Source: Luteococcus sp038433135 (GTDB lineage: Bacteria; Actinomycetota; Actinomycetes; Propionibacteriales; Propionibacteriaceae). From it: a stretch of 64,000 bases of DNA. The notes under the pieces are model-generated. The model was not told the DNA's origin. It worked only from the letters and a program-made list of their open reading frames with translations, and did not search any database. Made by a program: the position numbers and the translations under genes. Location: contig NZ_JBCDMV010000002.1 in assembly GCF_038433135.1 (NCBI RefSeq), positions 310,001 to 374,000 of the forward strand. Reading direction: 5' to 3'. Within the stretch, counting starts at the first letter, position 1. Each line of letters begins with the position of its first letter. Shown here in pieces: positions 33,853 through 42,683 of this stretch.

Positions 33853-34728
33853 TCAGACCGGCTCCACACTCCACCAGGAGACCGGCACCGGGGCCTTGCC
33901 GCAGCTCTCCGGCAGCTCCAGTTCGTCGGAGCTGTGCTTGGACACCCGCAGCGTCGAGACCCGGCCGTCGCGGTGGGTGGCGGTGACCAGATCCTCGTCG
34001 ACGGCATAGGTGATCGCCCCGGGATCGGTCTGGCCGGTCTGGGTACGTAGCCAGCAGTCGGCCGCCCGGGCGGGCTGGGGCAGGTCGGAGCGGCCGCGGT
34101 CATGTTCCCCGTCCAGCGCCAGCAGTTGCCCGTCGAGCGCGCGGACGGCCAGTTCGCCGTCGATGAAGGCCAGCACCTGACGCGACGGCAGCGCCAGCGC
34201 CGTGCTGGCGAAGCGGTGCCCGCCCAGGTGGGTGGCCTCCCAGACCCTGCCGGGGAAGTGCTCCGCCAGCTCACGGGCCAGGGGCGCGCCCTTGACGGCG
34301 CAGCAGACATCGCGCTTGCCATTGGTGCAGACCAGCAGCATCGGCTCGCAAACCTCCAGTGGCGCCGGGGGAGCCGTCGCGGCACCCAGATCGCCCCACT
34401 GGGACAACAGGTGCACCAGCTCCGCGGCGTCGTCGAGCACGGCCGTCGCCAGCCACGGGGCGCTCACCGGGCCGCCGCCCACCAGCACCCGACGGGGGTT
34501 CTGGCCGTCGGGGTGGGAAAGTGGGCAACGCACCAGCAGCAGTCGACCGCCGGCCAGCGCCACGGTGCGTTCCAGCAGGGAGCCGAGCTCCGGATCCAGC
34601 CGGGACTGGGTGAAGGCCTTGGCTCCCCACGGGCCCGGCTGCTCCAGCGCCACCCAGAAGGCAGCGTCGGGCGCCGTCCCCCAGACCGGGATCCGGGCCG
34701 CCGAGAATCCGTCGGAGCAAGAAGTCAT
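33853..34728 (-). CDS. Sucrase/ferredoxin-like family protein
   Basis: A 291-residue protein of the PF06999 family, whose C-terminal half is a thioredoxin-like [2Fe-2S] ferredoxin. Key features are CTNGKRDVCC (Cys134, 142, 143) and THLGGHRFA (166-174), likely cluster ligands. Its electron partner is unknown. The ATG at 34726-34728 has TAAGGT 7 nt upstream (34736-34741, minus strand), so it may be leaderless, although GGGAGG lies between. It converges on mtnN; the 92 bases between show no clear hairpin. Confidence 0.85.
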   Translation of the reverse strand: MTSCSDGFSAARIPVWGTAPDAAFWVALEQPGPWGAKAFTQSRLDPELGSLLERTVALAGGRLLLVRCPLSHPDGQNPRRVLVGGGPVSAPWLATAVLDDAAELVHLLSQWGDLGAATAPPAPLEVCEPMLLVCTNGKRDVCCAVKGAPLARELAEHFPGRVWEATHLGGHRFASTALALPSRQVLAFIDGELAVRALDGQLLALDGEHDRGRSDLPQPARAADCWLRTQTGQTDPGAITYAVDEDLVTATHRDGRVSTLRVSKHSSDELELPESCGKAPVPVSWWSVEPV

Positions 34729-34927
34729 GCCTCCCACCTTATGCGGAGTGGCATCCCGGGCGCGCTGCTCCGACGCCCTGCTGCTCTTGAGCTCGCCCTG
34801 CGTCGCCAAGCGTGGCTCTGCGCCTGCAATAACCATGGCAAGCCCACGATTGGGGGAACAGGGCAGAAGTTCGGGGAGCGGGACGGGGGCGGTTCGGCGG
34901 AGGTGGTGCGTCGGCGGCGGAAACGGG

Positions 34928-34962
34928 CCGACGCCCCCGCGATGGTCTCGCGGGGGCGTCGG
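34928..34962. terminator. Hairpin downstream of pstB
   Basis: A perfect 15-bp stem (34928-34942 with 34948-34962) with a 5-nt loop, 52 bases after the pstB stop on the minus strand. Very GC-rich, no T-run; most likely ends the pst transcript and shields the next leftward gene. Confidence 0.75.
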
Positions 34963-35014
34963 TGTGTGGCGACGAGGTGGCATCGGCAGGCGAAACCACC
35001 AGGAGGCAGATGGA

Positions 35015-35791
35015 TCAGCCGAAGCGACCGGTGATGTAGTCCTCGGTGGCCTTCTCGTCGGGATTGGAGAAGATCTTCTCGGTCGCGCCGATCTCCACCA
35101 GCTGGCCCGGCTTGCCGGTGGCAGCCAGGTTGAAGAAGGCCGTCTGGTCGCTGACGCGGGCGGCCTGCTGCATGTTGTGGGTCACGATGACGACGGTGAA
35201 CTTCTCCTTCAGCTCCTGGATCAGATCCTCGATCGCCAAGGTGGAGATCGGGTCCAGGGCGGAGCAGGGCTCGTCCATCAGCAGCACCTCGGGCTCGACC
35301 GCGATCGCGCGGGCGATGCACAGACGCTGCTGCTGGCCGCCGGAGAGGCCGACACCGGCCTTGTCCAGACGGTCCTTGACCTCATTCCACAGGTTGGCGC
35401 CCTTCAGCGAGCGCTCCACCACCTCGTCGAGCTTCGACTTGCTGCTGACGCCGTTCAGGCGCAGGCCGGCGGCGACATTGTCGTAGATGCTCATCGACGG
35501 GAAGGGGTTGGGCCGCTGGAAGACCATGCCCACCAGACGACGCACGGCCACCGGGTCCACCCCGTCGCCGTACAGGTTGACGCCGTCCAGCAGCACCTCA
35601 CCCTTGCAGGAGGCACCGGGGATGACCTCGTGCATGCGGTTCAGGGTACGCAGCACGGTGGACTTGCCACAGCCCGACGGGCCGATGAAGGCGGTGACGG
35701 TGCGGGGCTCCACGGTGAAGGAGACGCTGTCGACCGCGTGGAACTTGCCGTAGTAGATGTTGAGGTCCTTGACCTCGATGCGCTTGGCCAT
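35015..35791 (-). CDS. pstB: Phosphate ABC transporter ATP-binding protein
   Basis: ATPase of the high-affinity phosphate importer, 258 residues, normal length. It has YYGKFHAV, Walker A GPSGCGKST followed by VLRTLNRM, signature LSGGQQQR, Walker B VLLMDEPCSALDP and the switch His in VTHNM. Last gene of the leftward operon pstS-pstC-pstA-pstB; its start is 21 bases after the pstA stop. Confidence 0.97.
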   Translation of the reverse strand: MAKRIEVKDLNIYYGKFHAVDSVSFTVEPRTVTAFIGPSGCGKSTVLRTLNRMHEVIPGASCKGEVLLDGVNLYGDGVDPVAVRRLVGMVFQRPNPFPSMSIYDNVAAGLRLNGVSSKSKLDEVVERSLKGANLWNEVKDRLDKAGVGLSGGQQQRLCIARAIAVEPEVLLMDEPCSALDPISTLAIEDLIQELKEKFTVVIVTHNMQQAARVSDQTAFFNLAATGKPGQLVEIGATEKIFSNPDEKATEDYITGRFG

Positions 35792-35812
35792 TGTTGTTCT
35801 TCCTTCTCGGGC

Positions 35813-36982
35813 TTACTTCTCTTGGAGCTTGCCCATGCGGGCGATTGCGCGAGCAATGAGGTTCAGGATCATCACGAGCAGTACCAGGGTCAGGGCGGCG
35901 CCCCAGGCGCGCGTCTCACCGGTGGTGCCCGTCGCAAAACGACGGTCCTCGTTGATCATGGTCGGCAGCGAGCCCATGTTGGAGGCCAGCGGGCTGTAGT
36001 TGGTGCCGGTGGCGAAGGCCACCAGGATCAGCAGCGGAGCGGTCTCACCCATCACGCGGGCCAGACCCAGCACGATACCGGTCAGGATGCCGGAGCTGCA
36101 GGTGGGGATGACCACCTTGAGGATCGTCTTCCACTTGGGCACGCCCAGCGCATATGAGGCCTCGCGCAGGCTGTCCGGCACCAGCTTCAGCATCTCCTCG
36201 GTGGAGCGCAGCACGGTGGGCAGCATCAGCAGCACCAGGGCCAGCGACGCCGCGAAGGTGGAGCGGTCCATCCCACCGATGGTGATCACCAGGGCGAACA
36301 TGAACAGCGCGGCGACGATCGAGGGCACGCCGGAGAGGATGTCGATGGCGAAGGAGACCGCCTTGGCGATCTTCTTGCCGCGGGCATACTCCACCAACCA
36401 GATGGCGCCCAGCACGGCGATCGGCACGGCGATCAGCGACGTGATCAGGCCGATCTCCAGGGTGCCGATGATGGCGTGCTTGGCGCCGCCGATCGACGAG
36501 TTCTGGGTGGCCTGGCCCTCGTCATTGGTCCACCACTGGGTGCTGAAGTTGCGGGCGGTGCCGGCGCCGGAACCCTCCGGCTCACCGATGATGATCTCGC
36601 TGGAGACCGCGGTGGGCTCCTTGCCCTTGGTCACGCCGGAGAGCTTCTCCCCGACGGCGACATAGCTGCCGGACTCGGTGTAGCGGTAGTCCAGCGGGGC
36701 GGCCGGCTCGGCGCCGCACTGGGACTGCTCCACCCGGATCCACTTTGACCCGTCCTTGGTGGCGCAGGTCTTGATGTAGTCGGGCTGTACGCTGACCAAC
36801 GGCGTGATGCCCTTGATCACCACGGTGGAAAGGATCCACAGCAGCGGGATGATGGCCAGCAGACCGGCCAGCCACACGAAGGTGGTGGCGGTCTTGTCGG
36901 TCAGCTGGCGCTTGCCGCTGGGGGTGCGCAGCTGGACGCCGGACCCGGACGGGGCGGGGGTGTTCTCGACGGCGGTGCTCAT
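35813..36982 (-). CDS. pstA: Phosphate ABC transporter permease PstA
   Basis: Membrane channel subunit of the phosphate importer. The 389 residues comprise a cytoplasmic N-terminus, one helix at about 32-58, an extracytoplasmic segment to about 165 that is longer than in Escherichia coli, then five helices with the coupling loop REASYALGVPKWKTIL. Its start overlaps the pstC stop (ATGA). Confidence 0.94.
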   Translation of the reverse strand: MSTAVENTPAPSGSGVQLRTPSGKRQLTDKTATTFVWLAGLLAIIPLLWILSTVVIKGITPLVSVQPDYIKTCATKDGSKWIRVEQSQCGAEPAAPLDYRYTESGSYVAVGEKLSGVTKGKEPTAVSSEIIIGEPEGSGAGTARNFSTQWWTNDEGQATQNSSIGGAKHAIIGTLEIGLITSLIAVPIAVLGAIWLVEYARGKKIAKAVSFAIDILSGVPSIVAALFMFALVITIGGMDRSTFAASLALVLLMLPTVLRSTEEMLKLVPDSLREASYALGVPKWKTILKVVIPTCSSGILTGIVLGLARVMGETAPLLILVAFATGTNYSPLASNMGSLPTMINEDRRFATGTTGETRAWGAALTLVLLVMILNLIARAIARMGKLQEK

Positions 36983-38079
36983 GCCTTGACCTTTCCGGCG
37001 TTGGCGAGGGTACGGGCGATCGCGTTGACGACGAAGGTCAGCACGAACAGCACCAGACCGGCGGCGATGTAGGCGCCCGTCTTGTCTGCGCTGTCCAGCT
37101 CACCGGCGCCATTGGCGATCCGGGCGGCGAAGGTCTCGCCGCCATCGAACAGGGAGAAGCCGAGATCCTGCACGGTGGACAGGATGATCATCACGGCGAC
37201 GGTCTCACCGAGGGCGCGACCCAGACCCAGCATGGCCGCGGCGGTGATGCCCGAACGGCCGTAGGGGATCACCGCGGTGCGGATCATCTCGGTCTTGGTG
37301 GCGCCGAGCGCCCATGCGGCCTCGATGTGGTCGCGGGGGGTCTGCGCGAAGACGTCGCGGCTGATCGAGGTGACGATCGGCAGGATCATGATCGCCAGCA
37401 CGGTGGAGGCGGTGAACACGGTGCCGGGCGACGGCAGCAGGCCCGGCTTGAAGATCGGGATCCAGCTCAGGGCCTTGGAGATCACCTCGCCGATCGGAAC
37501 CAGCGTCGGGCCGAGCACTCGCAGGCCCCACAGGCCGTAGACCACGGAGGGCACGGCGGCCAGCAGGTCAACCATGAAGCCGATGGTGTTGGCCAGCTTG
37601 CCGCGGGCGTAGTGGGTGATCAGCAACGCGACGCCGATCGCGATCGGCACCGCGATCATCATCGCGATGATCGAGCTGAAGACGGTGGTCCACAACAGGC
37701 CCAGGATGCCGAAGCGGAAGTTGGTGCCCAGATCCCACTCGTTGGAGGTGAGGAAGTTCGCATTGTTCCGGGTCAGGGCCGGCACCGCCAGCGCCAGCAG
37801 GAAGATGGCGATGAAGCCGACCAGCGAGACGATCAGGCCGGCGGACAAGCCGGTGGCCGACTTGAAGACCAGATCGGCGCCGCGCTTGACCTGGTCCAGG
37901 TGGACGGGCGCGGTCTCGACCTCCGGGGTGGACGCGGCCGCCTTCTGACTGGCGACGGCACGACGCACGCTGGGCGTGGGGGCCTCGGCGTGGGGGTGGG
38001 TGTGGACGATGTCTGCCGGCGACTCGGTGGCGTCGACCGGCGGCGCACCGTAGCGAGGCTCATTGCCTGGTGTGGGCAT
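36979..38079 (-). CDS. pstC: Phosphate ABC transporter permease PstC
   Basis: Second channel subunit, 366 residues. After a Pro/Ala-rich cytoplasmic N-terminus of about 75 residues come six helices; the coupling loop is HIEAAWALGATKTEMI. The ATG at 38077-38079 is preferred over an upstream start at 38178 because the added residues overlap an intercistronic hairpin. Confidence 0.93.
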   Translation of the reverse strand: MPTPGNEPRYGAPPVDATESPADIVHTHPHAEAPTPSVRRAVASQKAAASTPEVETAPVHLDQVKRGADLVFKSATGLSAGLIVSLVGFIAIFLLALAVPALTRNNANFLTSNEWDLGTNFRFGILGLLWTTVFSSIIAMMIAVPIAIGVALLITHYARGKLANTIGFMVDLLAAVPSVVYGLWGLRVLGPTLVPIGEVISKALSWIPIFKPGLLPSPGTVFTASTVLAIMILPIVTSISRDVFAQTPRDHIEAAWALGATKTEMIRTAVIPYGRSGITAAAMLGLGRALGETVAVMIILSTVQDLGFSLFDGGETFAARIANGAGELDSADKTGAYIAAGLVLFVLTFVVNAIARTLANAGKVKA

Positions 38080-38131
38080 GGGTTTTTCCCTGTTCTCCTG
38101 GGGCTTGCCGTGCTGGGGCGTGACAGTGACA

Positions 38132-38169
38132 GGGAGTGACCTCCTCGCCTCGGCGAGAAGGCCACTCCC
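38132..38169 (-). other. Intercistronic hairpin between pstS and pstC
   Basis: An 18-bp stem with two mismatches (38132-38149 with 38152-38169) and a 2-nt loop in the 130-bp gap. Such a structure could cause partial termination or stabilise the pstS part of the mRNA, which would give more binding protein than channel, as is known for many transport operons. Confidence 0.7.
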
Positions 38170-38209
38170 GGTCGTCAACTGCAGGCTGTCACTGCGGTCT
38201 TGCGAATGA

Positions 38210-39409
38210 TCAGGCGACGGCCTTGATGGCTTCCTGAACCTTGGACTGCATCGACTTCGGCAGCGGGGCGTAGCCAGCGTCCTCCAGCTGGCTCTGGCCC
38301 TCGTCGGAAGCCATGTAGGTCAGGTAGTCCTTCAGCAGGGCGGTCTTGCCGGCATCCAGGCCCTTCGAGCAGACGATCTCGTAGGTGACCAGGATCGCCG
38401 GGTAGGCGTCGGCCTCCTTGATGTCGTACTTCAGACCGAGCTTCAGGTCGTTGCCCTTGCCCTTGACCTCGGCGCCCTCGATGGCCTTGCCGACGGCCTC
38501 GGCGCTCAGCTCAACCGCACCCGCGCCGTTGTCCAGCTGGGCGATGTTCAGGTCATTGGACTGGGCGTAGCTCCACTCCATGTAGGAGATGGAACCCTTG
38601 GTTGACTTCACGGCCTCGGCGACGCCGGAGGAACCGTCCTTGCCCTCGCCGGCCTTCATCGGCCACTTCTTGCCGGTCTCGGCGGTGAAGGCGGCCGGGG
38701 CGGCGGCCTTCAGGTACTTGGTGACGTTCTCGGTGGTGCCCGACTCGCCGGAGCGGTAGAAGACGGTGATCTTGTCGCCGGGCAGCTTGGCATCCGGGTT
38801 GACCTTGGCGATGGCCGGGTCATTCCAGGTGTTGATCTTGCCGGCGAAGATGTTCGACAGGATCTCGGGGGTGAGGATCAGCTCCTCGACGCCCTCCACG
38901 TTGTAGGCGAAGGCGACCGGGCCGACGACCATCGGCAGGTTCCAGGCTTCATTGCCACCGCAACGCTTCTTGGCAGCGTCGGTCTCGATGGTGCCGTCGT
39001 CCTTCTTCTCCGACTTCAGTGCGGAGTCGGAACCGGCCCAGTCGACCAGCTTGGCGTTGAAGTTGGTGATGCCCTTGCCGGAGCCGGTGGGGTTGTACTC
39101 GATGGTGCCCTTGTTGCCGCACTTGTCCTGGTAGGACTTCTTCAGCTCGTCCATGGCGGTCTTCTGGGCGCTGGAGCCCTCGCCCTTCAGGCTGCCCGCG
39201 GGGCAGGCGAGGTCGGCGGCGGCGGCACCGCCGGCGGCGGCGCTGGTGGCCTGGGAGGCGGCGCTGCCGGCCGCGCTGGTGGCCTGGGAAGCGGCGCTAC
39301 CAGCGGCGCTGGTGGCGGACTTGGTGGCCTCATTGCCGCCACAGGCGGTGAGGCTCAGGGTGCCGAGGATGGCCACTGCTGCGAACTTGCCGGTGCGATT
39401 CATCGTCAC
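38210..39409 (-). CDS. pstS: Phosphate ABC transporter substrate-binding lipoprotein
   Basis: It binds phosphate outside the membrane. About 399 residues with signal and lipobox LTAC, then a low-complexity Ala/Ser linker containing an imperfect tandem repeat (ATSAAGSAASQ), then the binding domain with GEGSSAQK, NPTGSGKG, WAGSDSAL and FYRSGESGTTENVTKYL. GTG 39409 is well spaced from AAGGAA; ATG 39403 is the alternative. First gene of the pst operon, with a PHO-box-like site upstream. Confidence 0.95.
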   Translation of the reverse strand: MTMNRTGKFAAVAILGTLSLTACGGNEATKSATSAAGSAASQATSAAGSAASQATSAAAGGAAAADLACPAGSLKGEGSSAQKTAMDELKKSYQDKCGNKGTIEYNPTGSGKGITNFNAKLVDWAGSDSALKSEKKDDGTIETDAAKKRCGGNEAWNLPMVVGPVAFAYNVEGVEELILTPEILSNIFAGKINTWNDPAIAKVNPDAKLPGDKITVFYRSGESGTTENVTKYLKAAAPAAFTAETGKKWPMKAGEGKDGSSGVAEAVKSTKGSISYMEWSYAQSNDLNIAQLDNGAGAVELSAEAVGKAIEGAEVKGKGNDLKLGLKYDIKEADAYPAILVTYEIVCSKGLDAGKTALLKDYLTYMASDEGQSQLEDAGYAPLPKSMQSKVQEAIKAVA

Positions 39410-39510
39410 AGTTGTTCCTTGTGTGTGTCGCTCTCGCGGCAGTCGCCGCGCAGGGAGCCGTGTGCTCCCTGAGCGTCAGGGTAGGGATGCCACGTGTACT
39501 GTTTCGTCCC

Positions 39511-39532
39511 ACTTGGTTAACGGACGATGAAC
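39511..39532 (-). promoter_or_regulatory. PHO-box-like direct repeat upstream of pstS
   Basis: On the minus strand two 11-bp units in tandem, GTTCATCGTCC (39522-39532) and GTTAACCAAGT (39511-39521), resemble the actinobacterial PhoP binding repeat (consensus GTTCACC plus four bases). They lie about 100 bp upstream of the pstS start. Phosphate starvation control of pstSCAB is the expected role. Confidence 0.7.
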
Positions 39533-39540
39533 GTTCCACA

Positions 39541-39558
39541 GGATGCCCGGTGGCATCC
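39541..39558 (-). terminator. Short hairpin after the Nudix gene
   Basis: Seven-base-pair stem GGATGCC/GGCATCC with a CGGT loop, 15 bases past the Nudix gene stop on the minus strand and just upstream of the pstS regulatory site. Confidence 0.5.
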
Positions 39559-39572
39559 CGCACAACTGCTTG

Positions 39573-40454
39573 TCACGCGGCACATTTGTGAGTTTCGACG
39601 GCGATCGGCTCGCCCTCGGAATCAAGATGGACCACCAGGATCTCCGCGGTCAGCATCGGGGAGTCGGTGATGCCCAGCCCGGCCCGCATGTCCGGGATCA
39701 CCGGCCGGTGCCCGCACACCGCGGTCACCCGGCCCTGCTCGGCAACCCGCTCCCGCAGCCGCACCAGGTAGTCCTCGACAAGTGCTCCCTGGCCCTCGGC
39801 CTCCTCCTCGCTGAGCAGACTGACCCCCGTGATGGGCAGCCGGTTGCGTTCCGCGAAGGGCTGCAGGGTCTGCATGCAGCGGGTGGAGGTGGACGACAGC
39901 AGGTCACTGGTGCCATAGGCACCCAGCAGGTCACAGATCCGCTTCGACTGGCGGCGTCCCCGGGAGGCCAGCGGCCTTTTCGCGTCGGTGCCGCTCCAGT
40001 AGCGACGCAGCATCGCCTTGCCGTGGCGGACCAGCAGGATGGTGCCGGCCGACTCCAGGCCCAGCGCGGCCTGGAGCACGGCCACCTCATTGGGATAGCT
40101 GAGCTTGTTGACGGCCTTGTCGATCGGCATCCAGACGGCCTTCTCCACCTCCTTGTTGGGCTGCCGACGGCGCTCGGAATCGACGATCCCGAGCCACCAG
40201 CGCACCACCTTGTCCCGCTTGCCCACCTTGTACCGGGTCGTGCCCACCGGGAGCCCCAGATGGATCTTCACCCCGGTCTCCTCATATACCTCGCGGACCG
40301 CGGTGGCGGGTGCATCCTCGTCGGTCTTCGGTTTGCCCTTGGGCAGGGACCAGTCGTTGTAGGTGCCGCGTCGCACCAGGAGGACTTCTCGCCTGTCGTC
40401 TCCTCCCCGTAGCACCACGGCTCCCGCAGCCGTGATCTTGCCCTTGCTTCCCAT
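39573..40454 (-). CDS. Nudix hydrolase with C-terminal histidine phosphatase domain (MutT1-like)
   Basis: A 293-residue two-domain protein. The Nudix box runs from Gly40 to Gly61 with REVYEETG at 54-61; the second half is a histidine phosphatase domain with LLVRHGKAM and the second His in AVCGHRP. This is the layout of mycobacterial MutT1, which cleans oxidised guanine nucleotides (8-oxo-GTP) and diadenosine polyphosphates. Placement between ppk and pstS is shared with Streptomyces as I recall, so it may also act in phosphate metabolism. Confidence 0.88.
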   Translation of the reverse strand: MGSKGKITAAGAVVLRGGDDRREVLLVRRGTYNDWSLPKGKPKTDEDAPATAVREVYEETGVKIHLGLPVGTTRYKVGKRDKVVRWWLGIVDSERRRQPNKEVEKAVWMPIDKAVNKLSYPNEVAVLQAALGLESAGTILLVRHGKAMLRRYWSGTDAKRPLASRGRRQSKRICDLLGAYGTSDLLSSTSTRCMQTLQPFAERNRLPITGVSLLSEEEAEGQGALVEDYLVRLRERVAEQGRVTAVCGHRPVIPDMRAGLGITDSPMLTAEILVVHLDSEGEPIAVETHKCAA

Positions 40455-40521
40455 GCCTTCCTCATCTGTTGTTGGTGGGGGGTGGACCGCGGCTCGGGGG
40501 ATGGACGGGGCCCTGAACAGG

Positions 40522-40554
40522 GCTGGGGCGCCGATCGCAGTGCGGCGCCCCAGC
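40522..40554. terminator. Hairpin after ppk
   Basis: A perfect 12-bp stem (40522-40533 with 40543-40554) and 9-nt loop begin 11 bases past the ppk stop on the minus strand, a good terminator position. Confidence 0.7.
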
Positions 40555-40564
40555 TCTCGATGGA

Positions 40565-42673
40565 TCAGTGCCGACGTTGGGCGGTGTTCATGATCTCCAG
40601 TTCCTGCAGGTCGACCAGGGGCTGGCCCGCCTCATCGGTGGTGTGCGGGGTCCACTGGTTGTCCAGCAACTGCCAGGAGACGGTGGACTCGTCGAAGGCG
40701 GTGGCGAACATCTTCTCGATCTCCGCGATGTGCCGCTGGTTGGTGATGCCGACCATCACCTCCACCCGGCGGTCCAGGTTGCGGTGCATCAGGTCGGCCG
40801 AACCGATCCCCACCGTCGGATGCCCGTCATTGGCGAACCAGAAGATCCGCGAGTGCTCCAGGAAGCGGCCCAGGATGGAGCGCACCCGGATGTTCTCGCT
40901 CAGCCCGGGGACGCCCGGCTTGATGGTGCAGATGCCGCGCACCCACAGGTCCACCGGGACACCGGCCTGGCTGGCGCGGTAGAGCGCGTCGGTCACCTTC
41001 TCGTCCACCAGGGAGTTGACCTTGATCCGAACGCCCGCGGGCCTGCCGGCCCGCTTGTTGGCGATCTCGTTCTCGATCCGTTCGATCAGTCCCTTGCGGA
41101 TGCTGTGCGGGGCCACCAGCAGGCGACGGTAGTTGGTCTCCTGCGTCATGCCGGACAGGTGGTTGAACAGGCGGGCGACGTCGTCGGTGATGATCGGGTT
41201 GGACGTGAGCAGACCCATGTCCTCATACATCCGCGCCGTCTTGGGGTTGTAGTTGCCGGTGCCGATGTGGGCATAGCGACGTAGGCCGTCGCCGTCGTCA
41301 CGCACCACCAGGCACAGCTTGCAGTGGGTCTTGAGCCCCACCATGCCGTAGACCACGTGCACGCCGTACTTCTCCAACTTGCGCGCCCAGGCGATGTTGT
41401 TCTGCTCGTCGAAGCGGGCCTTGATCTCCACCACCGCGAGCACCTGCTTGCCGGCCAGTGCCGCCTCGATCAGGGCGTCGACGATGGGGGAGTCACCGCT
41501 GGTGCGGTACAGGGTCTGCTTGATGGCCAGCACCTTCGGGTCGGCGGCGGCCTGCTCGACGAAGCGCTGGACGGAGGTGGCGAAGGAGTCGTAGGGGTGG
41601 TGCAGCAGCACCTCGCGCTTCTTCAGCGCGGCGAACATGTCGGCCGGCTTGGCGGTCTCCACCTCGGCCAGGTCGGGGTGGGTGATCGGCAGGAAGTTGG
41701 GGTACTTCAGGTCGTCGCGGTCCACGTCGGCCAGGCTGAACAGGCCGGTCAGGTCCAGCGGCGCGGGGAGTTTGAAGACCTCCTTCTCCCGCACGTCCAG
41801 CTCGCTCATCAACAGCTCGAGCATCGTGTCGTCGATGTCGTCCTGCACCTCCAGGCGGACCGGGGGACGACCCACCTTGCGGCGCAACAGCTCCTTCTCC
41901 AGCGCGAACAGCAGGTTCTCGGCGTCGTCCTCCTCCACCTCCAGGTCTTCATTGCGGGTGACCCGGAAGGTGGTGTGCTCCACCACCTGCATCCCGCTGA
42001 AGAGCTGGTCCAGGTGACGGCTGATGATCTCCTCCAGCGGGAGGAAGCGGCCGTCGCCCAGCTTGATGAAGCGGCTCAGGATGGTGGGCACCTTCACCCG
42101 GGCAAACTGGCGCTGGCCGGTCAACGGGTTCTTCAGCAGCACGGCCAGGTTGATGCTCAGACCGCTGATGTAGGGGAAGGGGTGGCTCGGGTCGACGGCC
42201 AGTGGGGTGAGCACCGGGAAGATCCGCTCGCTGAACAGCGTGCGCATCTGGTCCTTCTCCGCGGCGGTGAGCTCGTCCCACCGCAGGATCACGATGCCAT
42301 TGCTGGTCAGCGCGGGACGGACCTCCTCCGCGAAGACCTTGGCCTGCTCTGCCACCAGCTCCTGCGCGCGACTCAGGATCGCGTCGTGCAGGTCTCGCGG
42401 CATCTGCCCGGTGACGCTGCGAACCGCCACGCCGGCGTCGATTCGACGCTTCAGGCCAGCCACCCGGACCATGAAGAACTCGTCCAGGTTGGAGGAGAAG
42501 ATTGCCAGGAACTTGGCGCGCTCCAACAGGGGAATGCGCAGCGAGTCCTTGGCCAGGTCCAGCACGCGATTGTTGAAGGCGAGCCAGCTCATCTCCCGGT
42601 CGGAGTAGCGATCGGCGGGTAGCTCGGCGAGACCCTTGCGGGGGTGGTCAGCGAGGTCGTCGTGAGCGTTCAA
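40565..42673 (-). CDS. ppk: Polyphosphate kinase 1
   Basis: It reversibly makes inorganic polyphosphate from ATP. The 702-residue protein shows FSSNLDEFFMVRVAGLKRR near the N-terminus and the phosphorylated His in GLKTHCKLCLVVR. The start is a rare TTG (42671-42673): AGGAG (42681-42685, minus strand) is 7 nt upstream and its TAG is the mshD stop, so the two are translationally coupled. Upstream in-frame codons overlap mshD. It lies between mshD and the Nudix gene, close to pst, consistent with phosphate storage. Confidence 0.95.
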   Translation of the reverse strand: MNAHDDLADHPRKGLAELPADRYSDREMSWLAFNNRVLDLAKDSLRIPLLERAKFLAIFSSNLDEFFMVRVAGLKRRIDAGVAVRSVTGQMPRDLHDAILSRAQELVAEQAKVFAEEVRPALTSNGIVILRWDELTAAEKDQMRTLFSERIFPVLTPLAVDPSHPFPYISGLSINLAVLLKNPLTGQRQFARVKVPTILSRFIKLGDGRFLPLEEIISRHLDQLFSGMQVVEHTTFRVTRNEDLEVEEDDAENLLFALEKELLRRKVGRPPVRLEVQDDIDDTMLELLMSELDVREKEVFKLPAPLDLTGLFSLADVDRDDLKYPNFLPITHPDLAEVETAKPADMFAALKKREVLLHHPYDSFATSVQRFVEQAAADPKVLAIKQTLYRTSGDSPIVDALIEAALAGKQVLAVVEIKARFDEQNNIAWARKLEKYGVHVVYGMVGLKTHCKLCLVVRDDGDGLRRYAHIGTGNYNPKTARMYEDMGLLTSNPIITDDVARLFNHLSGMTQETNYRRLLVAPHSIRKGLIERIENEIANKRAGRPAGVRIKVNSLVDEKVTDALYRASQAGVPVDLWVRGICTIKPGVPGLSENIRVRSILGRFLEHSRIFWFANDGHPTVGIGSADLMHRNLDRRVEVMVGITNQRHIAEIEKMFATAFDESTVSWQLLDNQWTPHTTDEAGQPLVDLQELEIMNTAQRRH

Positions 42674-42683
42674 CGGGGTTCTC

